The notes under the pieces are model-generated. The model saw only the letters and a program-made list of their open reading frames with translations. It was not told the origin of the DNA and ran no database searches. 64,000 nucleotides of DNA. Origin: Verrucomicrobiia bacterium. GTDB lineage: Bacteria; Patescibacteriota; Saccharimonadia; Saccharimonadales; Saccharimonadaceae. Location of the stretch: NCBI GenBank assembly GCA_035629335.1, contig DASPIB010000001.1:558001-622000 (forward strand). Direction: 5' to 3'. Made by a program: the position numbers and the translations under genes. Shown in pieces: positions 24,045 through 33,044 of the stretch; position 1 is the first letter of the stretch; the number at the start of each line of letters is the position of its first letter.

Positions 24045-25219
24045 AAAAACGCCACATTATTCTTATAAATATCATTTTCTTTGGGCTGATGGCTTTTTCA
24101 GCTAGCACGGTCTATGAATTTATGACCGGTTCTTCGCCGCTCCACAGCTTTGCCCAGCTGCTCGCTAGACCCGCCAGCACCACAGCCATCACCACCGACG
24201 CCTGCAGCACAAAACCCGCCAACAACAAGCTGCACGGTGCCAGTTTGCCGCAGCTCAAGAAGCTAGCTAGCTACCAAGAGGTCTGCAGGTCGTTTGTTAC
24301 TGATACGCTGATGGTCTTTTTCTCGATGCCAAAAAACCAAACTGAGGCCATTAGCTACGCAAAGCAGGACGCTAAAATCCTGAAAGAATTCAGCCGTTTT
24401 GGCATACGACCGCTGGTGATTGCCGAACCAACCGACGCCCAAGGGGTAAATATCGACTTTGGGCTATTCGCGAATGGCAGCCTTGATGCAGCCATTAAAG
24501 CCTACTTCACCGAACTCAAAGCCCAAGGCCTCAAAGACAACCAACTAGGTATTTGGAATCCATTTCCTGAAGCCAACTTGCCGTACTGGAAGAACAATCG
24601 GCCAGAGTACTTCGCCCCAGCCGTTAACCGCTATCTTTCGAGTGCGCGCGAACAGTTCCCTGGGCTACAAACCAGCATTCTGTTAAATTCAGCTACCTAT
24701 GAAATGACCGATTTCAACTGGGAAAGCGGCGACTACAACAGTTTACTGCCTTATGTAGGCGGCATCACGCCTGGCCTAGTGACCTACGCCGGCATTCAAG
24801 GATTCCCGTGGGTATCACGGCAGGGCGGAAATGGCGTTATTTTCAACGCTGCGGAATTCTTAAATCCGCCCTTACTTACCGAAATGGCAGATATTGTGGG
24901 TACGAAAAAAGTCTGGTTTAATACCGGTACCTTTTCTACAAAATATACGCTGGACCCGGAAAGTATCCGCACTATCGAACCGGCGCGCCGTAAAGAAATT
25001 CTACTGACCATTCGCGCCCAGGCCGAACTTGTAAAGCAACAGGGATATGAAGTAGCGATTAACATTTTCGCCCAGGATAAAAGCGAAGAGACCGAAGAAA
25101 CCAATTGGTCGTATTGGTCGCCGCAACCACCAACTAGCTCATTACACACCCCGGTGTTTACTCATTTTACCCGTGAGCTAGCCGACAAGCGTATTAGTCT
25201 GTGGCTGTTTGATGCTTAG
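24041..25219 (+). CDS. Secreted TIM-barrel, glycoside-hydrolase-like protein (module 2)
   Basis: A 392-aa protein with an N-terminal signal anchor (ILINIIFFGLMAFSASTVY, about 6-24). The external domain has barrel-like segments: TLMVFFSMP, RPLVIAEPTDA, LGIWNPFPEANLPYW, VGGITPGLVTYAGIQGFPW, VWFNTGTF and EVAINIFAQDKS. The Glu of NPFPEAN and a later acid would suit GH26/GH-A-like chemistry, but the pair cannot be assigned firmly. Synthase operons often carry a periplasmic hydrolase that trims the polymer, which fits its place after the GT2. It starts within ATGA of that gene, and its end overlaps the convergent DUF4385 gene by 26 bases. Confidence 0.72.
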   Translation: MKKRHIILINIIFFGLMAFSASTVYEFMTGSSPLHSFAQLLARPASTTAITTDACSTKPANNKLHGASLPQLKKLASYQEVCRSFVTDTLMVFFSMPKNQTEAISYAKQDAKILKEFSRFGIRPLVIAEPTDAQGVNIDFGLFANGSLDAAIKAYFTELKAQGLKDNQLGIWNPFPEANLPYWKNNRPEYFAPAVNRYLSSAREQFPGLQTSILLNSATYEMTDFNWESGDYNSLLPYVGGITPGLVTYAGIQGFPWVSRQGGNGVIFNAAEFLNPPLLTEMADIVGTKKVWFNTGTFSTKYTLDPESIRTIEPARRKEILLTIRAQAELVKQQGYEVAINIFAQDKSEETEETNWSYWSPQPPTSSLHTPVFTHFTRELADKRISLWLFDA

Positions 25220-25685
25220 GTTTTGGTGAGTTGGTTTGAATTTGTAAATGCAGTTTTTTAAGCGCCAAATACTCTTTATCCTGCCTGGCGCGATCGTAAT
25301 AGTCTTTGAAGATTGCCGCTGACTGCGCTTTATCCGACGTTAGCGCCTGACTGTCCTGAGCAATAACTTTTTGCTTGGCATCATGTTTTTTGCCCGAAGG
25401 ATGATTAGCGTACCGCCGCGCCCGAGTCCAGCCCATTTGTAAAAACTTTCGAGCCATATCGGCGCCAACAAAATCGTTTTGTGCAAGATATGCTTTGAAT
25501 AAAGTGTAAATTTTCTCAGCCGATTGAGTGGCAATTTCAGGCGTGCGGAACTTCCAGTAGGGAAGTATTTCACTTTTATACGGCTCCGCCATAAGCACAC
25601 CCTGCTCACCACGACCAATTTTGTATTTTTCTGGGTGCTTGCGAAAGTCTATGCCCTGATAATCTATTATGTATTTTGTTGCCAT
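25194..25685 (-). CDS. DUF4385 family protein
   Basis: A protein of about 163 aa matching DUF4385 throughout: DYQGIDFRKHPEKYKIGRGE, QGVLMAEPYKSEILPYWKFR, the FVGADMARKFLQMGWTRARR block and a C-terminal RQDKEYLALKK helix. The family is widespread in bacteria and phages; function unknown. ATG 25685 (MATKYIIDY) is preferred to the upstream ATG 25706, because TATTATAT just upstream looks like a -10 box and the family begins at this point. Its 3' end overlaps the convergent hydrolase-like gene by 26 bases. Confidence 0.88.
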   Translation of the reverse strand: MATKYIIDYQGIDFRKHPEKYKIGRGEQGVLMAEPYKSEILPYWKFRTPEIATQSAEKIYTLFKAYLAQNDFVGADMARKFLQMGWTRARRYANHPSGKKHDAKQKVIAQDSQALTSDKAQSAAIFKDYYDRARQDKEYLALKKLHLQIQTNSPKPKHQTATD

Positions 25686-25713
25686 GTACATATAATATGC
25701 TATCAAAAGTAAT

Positions 25714-25744
25714 AGAGCGATAGACGGGTTGCGCCTATCGCTCT
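25714..25744 (-). terminator. Terminator of the 71-aa gene
   Basis: AGAGCGATAG (25714-25723) pairs perfectly with CTATCGCTCT (25735-25744). On the minus strand it is followed by ATTACTTTT, ending the 71-aa gene before the DUF4385 start. Confidence 0.8.
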
Positions 25745-25762
25745 TTCAGCTAGAGCGGTTAA

Positions 25763-25978
25763 CTAGCCCTCGTCATTCTGATTGACGGGCAAGCCATGCC
25801 TTTCAATCAGAATGGCCATAATTCGCTTATCCATGTCGCCGAGAGTCGACTTCTCTTGCGTTTCGTTCATCTCACGATGTGCAGTTTTTACTGCATCCTT
25901 AAACTGATCAAGCGTAATACCAGGCCACTGGTTCTTAACCCCACTCCACAAAGCACTGGCCAAAGCATCAGAATTCAC
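25763..25978 (-). CDS. Small hypothetical protein (71 aa)
   Basis: Starts with GTG at 25978, with AGAGAGGGG about eight bases upstream on the minus strand. The sequence MNSDALASALWSGVKNQWPG ... RHGLPVNQNDEG is acidic and helical, with no membrane segment. It has its own terminator. Not recognised. Confidence 0.6.
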   Translation of the reverse strand: MNSDALASALWSGVKNQWPGITLDQFKDAVKTAHREMNETQEKSTLGDMDKRIMAILIERHGLPVNQNDEG

Positions 25979-26094
25979 CGCTGGTACCCCTCTCTAAAAG
26001 ACGGAACCTACATACAATAACCCTTTGCTTGCGAAAGGTCAATATGTACTGCTTGTCTTACATATTCTCTTGCCAGAAGGTAAAATAGAAATAG

Positions 26095-27480
26095 ATGTTT
26101 AAGGAGCCGGTGGTATTCGTCGATATTGAGACAAGCGGAGGGAGCTATACTAATAGCCGAATTATTGAAATTGCCGTCATTCGGGTAGAGAATGGGGAAA
26201 TTACTGAAACGTTTCACAGCTTGGTGAATCCCGGCACGAACTTACCGTATTTTATTACCAAGCTCACGGGCATCACTGATGCCGATCTGGTATCTGCACC
26301 GTACTTTCCGAAAATCGCCCCCGAGCTGGCCCGCATTCTTAAAGATGCGCTTTTTGTGGCGCACAACGTTACCTTTGACTATTCGTTTATCGCTAATGAA
26401 ATGCAGACTGCGGGTTTAGGTTTTGCGCCGCCCCGGCTGTGCACCGTGCGGCTGTCTCGGGCATTGTACCCGCAGCACAAAAGCCATAGCCTCGAGAATA
26501 TTCTTAGCCGCCACAATATTTCAGTGGCCGCTCGCCACCGTGCCTACGACGACGCCCTGGCTCTGTGGGAATTCAGTAAGATTGCCCTTACCGATCACGG
26601 TGAGATTGCTTTTAAAGCCGCCGTCAATCACCAGCTAAAACGCCCGAATCTGCCGCCACACCTTAATGAAGCCCTAGTCCACAGTTTGCCAAACACGTCT
26701 GGGGTGTACATTTTTGAAGACGAAGCCCGACGGCCGCTGTACGTTGGGAAAAGCGTCACCATACGGACCCGGGTGTTATCTCATTTTGCGCAGAGTGCCT
26801 CGGTAGCAAAAGAGCGAAAATTAGCTACTCAAACGCATCACATTCGCCACATTGAAACAGCCGATGAACTCAGCGCGCTGCTGCTTGAATCCAAACTCAT
26901 AAAAGAACTGCTGCCGGTATATAACCGTTTGTTGCGGCGCAAGCGCACTCAGGTGGTGGTGAAGCGTAACCTTACTCCCGAAGGCTACGCCACAATTAGT
27001 ATTTCCCAAGAAGCGCTTGAAAACACCGATATCACCGCTGTCTACGGCACCTACGATAGCCGCCTAGCCGCCCGCCGGGCATTAGTAGAGCGCCAAAAAC
27101 AATTTCAGCTGTGCTCAAAATTACTGGGCTTAGAAAACACCAAAGGCGCCTGTTTTCACCACCACTTAGGCTGGTGTAAGGGCGCCTGTGTTGGAAAAGA
27201 ACCGATTGAAAGTTACAACCAGCGGCTCGACCAAGCTCTCCACGACACCCGAATTGAGCGCTGGCCCTATGAAGGACCCGTACTGCTTCGGCACCGCGAC
27301 CAGCCCGATACCGCTTTAACTATCGACCAATGGCGAGTCATTGAGGAAGCCAACAACGCGCTCCTTGGCAGCGCCGCCTTTGATATTGACACCTATCGCA
27401 TTTTGCGATCGTATATTATGCACCGCAGCCATTTGCTTGAAATCGAGCCGCTCAAACCTGCTATAATTGCTACAAAGTAA
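26095..27480 (+). CDS. DEDDh exonuclease fused to GIY-YIG (DnaQ/UvrC-N-like) nuclease
   Basis: A 461-aa two-domain nuclease. Residues 1-180 form a DnaQ-type 3'-5' exonuclease (Asp10 and Glu12 in DIETSGG, HNVTFDYSF, and His148...Asp153 in HRAYDDA). Residues 195-300 form a GIY-YIG endonuclease like the UvrC N-terminus or Cho (GVYIF 203-207, YVGKS 216-220, and ELSALLLESKLIKELLPVYN with the conserved Glu and Asn). A C-terminal part holds four Cys (CSKL, ACFHH, CKGAC). The same fusion is known in actinobacteria, where it is linked to nucleotide excision repair. A TAAAAT -10 box ends eight bases before the ATG, so the mRNA is probably leaderless. Confidence 0.92.
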   Translation: MFKEPVVFVDIETSGGSYTNSRIIEIAVIRVENGEITETFHSLVNPGTNLPYFITKLTGITDADLVSAPYFPKIAPELARILKDALFVAHNVTFDYSFIANEMQTAGLGFAPPRLCTVRLSRALYPQHKSHSLENILSRHNISVAARHRAYDDALALWEFSKIALTDHGEIAFKAAVNHQLKRPNLPPHLNEALVHSLPNTSGVYIFEDEARRPLYVGKSVTIRTRVLSHFAQSASVAKERKLATQTHHIRHIETADELSALLLESKLIKELLPVYNRLLRRKRTQVVVKRNLTPEGYATISISQEALENTDITAVYGTYDSRLAARRALVERQKQFQLCSKLLGLENTKGACFHHHLGWCKGACVGKEPIESYNQRLDQALHDTRIERWPYEGPVLLRHRDQPDTALTIDQWRVIEEANNALLGSAAFDIDTYRILRSYIMHRSHLLEIEPLKPAIIATK

Positions 27481-27500
27481 TACCACTAAAAGGAATACTC

Positions 27501-28835
27501 ATGGAACCACAATCTACCCCGCCGGTGAACCAAAATCCGACTCCGGCGCCAACGCCGCCAGCAAGTGATAAGCGGAAAGCCAAGCTGCTAATTGCCATAG
27601 CAATTGCCATCTTAGTCATCGCGGCCGGCGTTATTATTTACTTATTGCTGCAGCCAAAAAATGACACGTCAAACAATCAAACTGGCAACAAAAACGATAC
27701 TAATAATGGTCCGACCGTACTAACTTTTGGCACAGAGGCGCAGCCCATTACCTATGCCGGGAATAAAGTAATCGATGCCTGTAACTTGTTAGCGGTCAGC
27801 ACGTTGAAAAAGCACGTTGAAAAATACGACGAATCAATCAAGAACTTGGGCACCAAAAACTTCTTAAAAGCACCGCTAGTCGTCGACCACGGCTACTTTG
27901 ATCGTTCGCTTGCTCAGCCCCGCGGTGGCGATGGCGAACCGCGTTCGACCGGAGTCATTGTTGGCGGCGATAGTATTGAAACATCGCATCAGGCCAGTTC
28001 ATTTACATCAAACTTCGACAATAACTGTAAGTATGGCCAGGGCGATGGTTTTGATACCGTTTTTGCCGAAGTATATGTAACACAAAAACCGACCCCTCTT
28101 TCGAGTGACCTCATTAAATATCTTGATAAACTTAAGGCCGATGGCCGACTGGTGAAGGAAGTTTCGGGCTTGCAAGTATATGTTGAGCCACCACGTGACG
28201 CTAATTTTACCTTTATCATCCGCAAAAGCGATACGGTTGTCACCTTTACGTCACCCTTCGAAAAGCTAGCTCAGGCGGCTGCCGAAGAAATTTCGACAAA
28301 GCTACTTTCGCCCGTCACCGGCCCTCTGACCGTTACCTTTCCAGCGATGTACAATAAAATGGCGAACCCTTGCCGGCTTATTACCGCTGAAGACTTTGAG
28401 CACTTGACAAAGCTGGAAGTCAGCGCTCAAGCTGAGGAAAGAATCTACCTAACCGAAATCGAAAGAGACACCGCGCAGCGCGAATGTACCCGCGTTGAAA
28501 CTATGCGTCGCGGCACCACTGAGATCAGCAGCATCGATGTTACTTTGTCGCAAAGCCGCAATGAAGAAGCTGCTAAAAAGCGCCTTGAAGCACTGAAAAA
28601 CACTGAAAACGTGACTCTCACTCCGGTAAGTGAAGCTGGTTACGGTGATGAGAGCTATATCAAAACTCGCGAATTAGTTTCCACAAATTACTATTCAATG
28701 GTTATGCGCATTGGGAGCGTCATGATTGAAGTCAATTACGACAGCGAAGAAGGCAAGGCCAAATCGCTGGATGCTTACAAGCAGCGAATTTTGCCTGTAG
28801 CTAAGACGGCGATTGAACGATTTAACGCGCTGTAG
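27501..28835 (+). CDS. Membrane-anchored surface protein with two similar halves
   Basis: A 444-aa protein: a Pro-rich cytosolic start, a transmembrane helix (about 29-50, LLIAIAIAILVIAAGVIIYL), an Asn/Thr-rich linker, then a large external region. Two segments look alike, DACNLLAVSTLKKH (about 92-105) and NPCRLITAEDFEHL (about 291-304), each opening a domain with later Cys residues, suggesting an internal duplication. AAAGGA precedes ATG 27501, 20 bases after the nuclease gene. Function unknown; it is probably an extracytoplasmic sensor or binding protein. Confidence 0.8.
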   Translation: MEPQSTPPVNQNPTPAPTPPASDKRKAKLLIAIAIAILVIAAGVIIYLLLQPKNDTSNNQTGNKNDTNNGPTVLTFGTEAQPITYAGNKVIDACNLLAVSTLKKHVEKYDESIKNLGTKNFLKAPLVVDHGYFDRSLAQPRGGDGEPRSTGVIVGGDSIETSHQASSFTSNFDNNCKYGQGDGFDTVFAEVYVTQKPTPLSSDLIKYLDKLKADGRLVKEVSGLQVYVEPPRDANFTFIIRKSDTVVTFTSPFEKLAQAAAEEISTKLLSPVTGPLTVTFPAMYNKMANPCRLITAEDFEHLTKLEVSAQAEERIYLTEIERDTAQRECTRVETMRRGTTEISSIDVTLSQSRNEEAAKKRLEALKNTENVTLTPVSEAGYGDESYIKTRELVSTNYYSMVMRIGSVMIEVNYDSEEGKAKSLDAYKQRILPVAKTAIERFNAL

Positions 28836-28840
28836 ACAGT

Positions 28841-28990
28841 ACCTCCCTTCGGGGCTATCGCTGTTTCTTGGAGAGACTGTGTGAATCGATTGCAATAATC
28901 GATTCACAGCCGAACGCTTAAACGACCTTCCAGTGGAAGGTCGTTTAAAAAGAGTGCTCTCCAAGAAACAGCGATAGCGCCGAAGGGAGA
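28841..28990. ncRNA. Structured three-way-junction element, copy B
   Basis: P1 is a 33-bp helix (28843-28875 with 28957-28989) broken by one G-G mismatch. P2 is a perfect 12 bp (28880-28891 with 28897-28908) with loop GCAAT. P3 is a perfect 12 bp (28920-28931 with 28935-28946) with loop AGT. Linkers ACTG (28876-28879), GCCGAACGCTT (28909-28919) and AAAAAGAGTG (28947-28956) match copy A exactly. It begins about five bases after the stop of the anchored-protein gene and ends 13 bases before the convergent M3 peptidase gene, so it may also end transcripts from both sides. Confidence 0.6.
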
Positions 28991-29002
28991 ACTTATATTA
29001 CA

Positions 29003-31036
29003 CTAGTCAATCGCCACACCATCGCGCTGCAACATTGCATCACTACTGGCTGGGCGGCCCAAGAAATCTTCAATCAGCTTATCCGGCGCAACTTCGTCGC
29101 CCCGACTCAGTACGTATTTAGCGTAAGCGCGGCCAGTTTCAGGGTTGCGCACGCCTTCTTTTTTAAAGCGTGAGAACAAATCGGCTTCAATAACTTCGGC
29201 CCATTTATATGAATAGTAGGCCGCCGCGTAACCGCCCGCAAAAATGTGTGAAAAAGTCGCGATGCTGGCTTCATAAGGTGCAATCGGGAGTGGCACAAAG
29301 TTTTGCTTTACATCACGACTAAATACCAGTAGCGACTGCTCACCAGATGAAAATTCAGTATGTAACGCCAAATCCACCGTCGCGAAATAAAGCTGGCGCA
29401 TCGCTGCCGATGCCACCCGGAACGTCCGGCCAGCTACGAGTGCCACAATTGTGTCATCGCTCAAAATCTCGCCGGTTTGGTAATGTTTGGCCATCGACTT
29501 CATAACTTCTGGCTGCCAGACCCAGTTTTCCATAATTTGCGAGGGCGCTTCAATAAAATCCCATAAACAAGCGTTCATTGATTGCTCGGGAAGCTCGGTG
29601 CTACTTAAAGCAAAGTGCATAAAATGCCCAAATTCATGCCAGACTGTTTCAACGTCGCGCAGAGTTAAAAGGCTCGGTCGGTTTTTGGCCGGACGCTCAA
29701 GATTAGCACACACATGTCCGAGGTGCGGTTTGTCTACCGCGCCACTTGGCCTAGGGTCGGTGTAGTGGCCATCCATCCAGGCACCACCTTTTTTGCCGGG
29801 CCGCGCAAACCAGTCGCACCACACTCGAGCAATATGGCGTCCTTGCTCATCATGAAGGTCGTATGACACGACATCCTCGTGCCAACCCTTTTCGTTGTTC
29901 TGAGCAAACGTCACGCCATACAGGGTGGTCAGGGTAGTGAACATGCCCTCGAGCACCGAATCGAGCGGGAAGTACGCCCGGACGGCTTCTTCATCGACGC
30001 CCGAAATCGTTTCGGCCTGTTTGGCGGCGTAATAAAAATGCAATCCGCTATCTATGTCGGCAATCGATAGCTCCAGCTTTGGATTTTTCTCATATTCGCG
30101 GGCAAAAGCCACTAACGATTGGTGTTCCTCAAGCGATTTTGGCTTGTAGCGTTTGGTTAAATCAGCAATAAACGATTTCGCCGCGTCACCATTTTTCGCC
30201 ATACGCTCAGCCAGGACATAATCGGCGTAATTTTTATAGCCGAGCATCGCAGCAATTTTCTGCCTCAGAGCTAAGATTTCTTCGGCAACTGGCGGGTTAG
30301 TATCGGCCGCCCGGGTATTAGCAACTTTGTGAAACGCTTGGCGCGTTGCGCTAACACTGCACTGCGACATTACCTTCACGTAATTGGGTTCGTTGTAGGA
30401 AATCCAGTAGCCAGATGTAGCTTTTTTGGTAGCCGCATCTTTGGCGGCAGCAATAAACTCGGCGTCCAGCCCTGCAAGCTCGGCTTCGGTACTTACGAGG
30501 AGTCCCGCGGCATCGCTGGCCTTCACCGCGTTTTGGGCAAATTTGGTGGTCAGCTCGCTAAGCCTGAGCCGTAAGGCCGATAGTTCATCGCGCTGGGCTT
30601 TTGGCAAACTAACGCCGCTGTGTTTAAAGTCACGAACGATTTCCGTCACTAGTTTTTGCTTGTTGGCTGGCAAGTTTTCAATGCCGGCTTCAGCATAGGC
30701 TTCGACCGCTCGGAATAAACCTTCGTGCATGTTTATAGCGTTATGTAGCTGCGAGCTTCGCTTGACGGCTAGTTCATACGGATCGTTCCATGTTTCACCC
30801 AGGCCAGATTCCAAAGTACCAACAATATTCACAATCGCATCAAATTCATCGGTTGAACGAGTGAGGGCGAGGATGGTGTTTTCAAAAGTTCGCTCGCTCG
30901 CCGGTAGTTCTTCGAGTGCCTTCAGCCGCTCCCAGGCGAGTTTTTCGGTGGCGTCAAGTGCAGGTTCGACGTCCTCGGGAGCGTAAGTGCCAAAGTGCAG
31001 TTCGTGGATCGGGTGGAGGAAAGAGTTTTTTGTCAT
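29003..31036 (-). CDS. M3 family zinc oligopeptidase (oligopeptidase A / Dcp-like)
   Basis: A 677-aa cytosolic metallopeptidase of normal M3A length. Zinc ligands are in HEFGH (467-471), and the third ligand is Glu496 in DFIEAPSQ. The C-terminal motif FSHIFAGGYAAAYYSYKWAE is the hallmark M3 helix pair, with substrate-binding tyrosines. It should cleave short peptides, useful for an organism that scavenges amino acids. It is monocistronic and convergent with the gene at 27501, separated only by the structured element. Confidence 0.95.
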   Translation of the reverse strand: MTKNSFLHPIHELHFGTYAPEDVEPALDATEKLAWERLKALEELPASERTFENTILALTRSTDEFDAIVNIVGTLESGLGETWNDPYELAVKRSSQLHNAINMHEGLFRAVEAYAEAGIENLPANKQKLVTEIVRDFKHSGVSLPKAQRDELSALRLRLSELTTKFAQNAVKASDAAGLLVSTEAELAGLDAEFIAAAKDAATKKATSGYWISYNEPNYVKVMSQCSVSATRQAFHKVANTRAADTNPPVAEEILALRQKIAAMLGYKNYADYVLAERMAKNGDAAKSFIADLTKRYKPKSLEEHQSLVAFAREYEKNPKLELSIADIDSGLHFYYAAKQAETISGVDEEAVRAYFPLDSVLEGMFTTLTTLYGVTFAQNNEKGWHEDVVSYDLHDEQGRHIARVWCDWFARPGKKGGAWMDGHYTDPRPSGAVDKPHLGHVCANLERPAKNRPSLLTLRDVETVWHEFGHFMHFALSSTELPEQSMNACLWDFIEAPSQIMENWVWQPEVMKSMAKHYQTGEILSDDTIVALVAGRTFRVASAAMRQLYFATVDLALHTEFSSGEQSLLVFSRDVKQNFVPLPIAPYEASIATFSHIFAGGYAAAYYSYKWAEVIEADLFSRFKKEGVRNPETGRAYAKYVLSRGDEVAPDKLIEDFLGRPASSDAMLQRDGVAID

Positions 31037-31170
31037 ATGATCAAGTATACATCGAGAGCTGGATTTTCTTCAAAAGCTCGACCCCGAGCCAAGTTCCCGC
31101 CAAAAAAGATAGTGCTTACACCCTAGTTACGTGATAAAATGAAACAAGAATTATTCGGGGTACTATAATC

Positions 31171-31797
31171 ATGCCGCTTACGCTTCAAACATCAGGCAAA
31201 CCAAAGCGTCGCATCCGCGATTTTGTGTTGTTATTTGTGGGATGTTTATTGCTGGCGGCTGGCGCTTATTTGGCCTTTTTAACCTTGGCACCGCAGTTTT
31301 ATATGCAGCAAACCTTAGCCGACTGGAATGTGCCGGTGGCTCATGCCAAAGAAAAAATTAAAGAAAACCGACTATACATTCCGGCGATAAAATTAAATAT
31401 CACCTACAAATCTGGTGGCGAAGAGGTATTAAACGAGAACGCCTGGCACCGCTTCCCAGAACGCGGCGACCCGAAAAAAGGCGGGAACTTTATTGTTGCC
31501 GGCCACCGTTTCCAGCTGGGTTTTAGCCCAGGCCAAACCCTGCGGGCTTCGCCGTTTTACCACATCGACCGCTTGAAAGAAGGGGATAGCATTTATGTCG
31601 ATTTTGAAGGCGTGCGCTACCATTATAAAACAACGAAACATTACGAAGTAAAATCGACCCAAGTCAGCATTGAAAACCCAACTGACGAGCATCGATTAAC
31701 GCTGTACACCTGCGACTTGCTCGACCCCGAGCATATTCGCGAAGTGCTCGAAGCCAAGTTGGTGGAAAAAAATGTCGACCCAGCTCGTAAATTTTAA
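31171..31797 (+). CDS. Sortase family protein (class D/E-like)
   Basis: A 208-aa protein with a basic N-terminus, one membrane anchor (about 18-40) and a complete sortase domain: LYIPAIKLNITYK (68-80), AWHRFPERGDP, His112 in VAGHRFQ, LKEGDSIYVDF, Cys181 in TLYTC and Arg190. It is the best candidate housekeeping enzyme to anchor the LPKTG protein at 3118. TATAAT ends one base before the ATG, so transcription may use another box or the message may be leaderless. The permease gene follows after two bases. Confidence 0.92.
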   Translation: MPLTLQTSGKPKRRIRDFVLLFVGCLLLAAGAYLAFLTLAPQFYMQQTLADWNVPVAHAKEKIKENRLYIPAIKLNITYKSGGEEVLNENAWHRFPERGDPKKGGNFIVAGHRFQLGFSPGQTLRASPFYHIDRLKEGDSIYVDFEGVRYHYKTTKHYEVKSTQVSIENPTDEHRLTLYTCDLLDPEHIREVLEAKLVEKNVDPARKF

Positions 31798-31799
31798 CC

Positions 31800-33044
31800 A
31801 TGCCTGAATCTACTCCAAAATTAAAACGTTCGGTCGGCACCTGGCTACTGGCTCTGTACGGCATTGGTAACATTGTTGGTGCTGGCGTGTATGTGCTGGT
31901 AGGAAAAATTGCCGAACCGGCAGGCTACTTAGCCATTATTGCTTTTCTGGCGGCGGCGCTGGTAGCCTTTTGTGCCGCTCTAAGTTATGCCGAGTTAGCT
32001 GCCCGGTTTCCGGTTAGCGCGGGGATATCGGTCTACTTGCACGAGGCTTTTAAAGGAAAGTTCTTATCGACCTCGATCGGGCTACTCCTCGTACTGGCCG
32101 GCACGATTTCAACCGCCACCTTACTAAAAGGATTTAGCGGCTATTTTACGAGCCTAGTGCCAATTGAACCCGCAGTCGCAATAATTGGCGCCACACTTAT
32201 TTTGCTGTTTATTATGCTGCGGGGCATAAAAGAATCGGTGGGTGTGGCGGCGGTGCTGACGATTATTGAGGTGGGTGGCTTATTGTTTTTGATTGCCGCC
32301 ATTATGTGGTCGCAGCCCGACTCGTTTGGTGGTTACTTTGCTCATTTCTCGCACAGCCTCGGGACACTCGATGCAGCGGGACTGGCTGGAATTTTAGCTG
32401 CTGCTTTTGTGGCTTTTTACGCTTTTATTGGTTTTGAAGATATGGTAAATATTGCCGAAGAAGTCAAGCAACCGCAAAAAGCCTTCCCGCGTGCAATTCT
32501 AGTGGCGGTTGGCGTAGTGACAGTGCTATATATTATGGTGGCGTCGGTGGCATTAGGGGTGCTATCGCCACAAGCGCTCGGTGGCAGCGAGGCTCCGCTG
32601 GCCGATGCCTACACCGCTGCAACTGGACAATCAGCAATGATCATTATAATTATCAGCTTAATCGCCACCCTGAACGGGGTAATTGTTAACGTGGTGATGG
32701 GATCACGCTTTTTGTACGGCCTAGCCGCTCGGGGTTGGATTACTAGCTGGTTTGGCAAAGTTTCAAAATATCACGTGCCAGCACGGGGAGTGCTGGTTGT
32801 CGGTCTACTCGCGCTGATTTGTGCTATCTTTTTCCCGCTCGGGCAACTTGCTGGGTTTACAAGTTTGTTACTGCTGTTTGTCTTCTTTGCCGTTAACGTA
32901 TCGCTGATTGCTATACGTCGCCGCGATCCACCCGAAGCCCGCAAACTTCACATTTCGCCCAGCTTTACGCCTTGGGCAGGGGCGATTACCAGTGGGGCAC
33001 TATTGATCGGACAGCTGTTTACGATAATTCTAGAACTATTTTAG
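31800..33044 (+). CDS. APC superfamily amino-acid permease
   Basis: A 414-aa protein with about 12 transmembrane segments. It opens with the APC signature YGIGNIVGAGVYVLVGK (about 20-36) and has AAFVAFYAFIGFEDMVNIAEE (about 200-220), typical of the cationic/neutral amino-acid transporter group. It imports amino acids by proton symport or exchange, which fits an auxotrophic host-dependent bacterium. It begins two bases after the sortase stop, so the two are co-transcribed although functionally unrelated. Confidence 0.92.
   Translation: MPESTPKLKRSVGTWLLALYGIGNIVGAGVYVLVGKIAEPAGYLAIIAFLAAALVAFCAALSYAELAARFPVSAGISVYLHEAFKGKFLSTSIGLLLVLAGTISTATLLKGFSGYFTSLVPIEPAVAIIGATLILLFIMLRGIKESVGVAAVLTIIEVGGLLFLIAAIMWSQPDSFGGYFAHFSHSLGTLDAAGLAGILAAAFVAFYAFIGFEDMVNIAEEVKQPQKAFPRAILVAVGVVTVLYIMVASVALGVLSPQALGGSEAPLADAYTAATGQSAMIIIIISLIATLNGVIVNVVMGSRFLYGLAARGWITSWFGKVSKYHVPARGVLVVGLLALICAIFFPLGQLAGFTSLLLLFVFFAVNVSLIAIRRRDPPEARKLHISPSFTPWAGAITSGALLIGQLFTIILELF

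Noticed and set aside
28841-28990. Integron attC site
   Set aside because: No RYYYAAC/GTTRRRY core sites and no integrase nearby.
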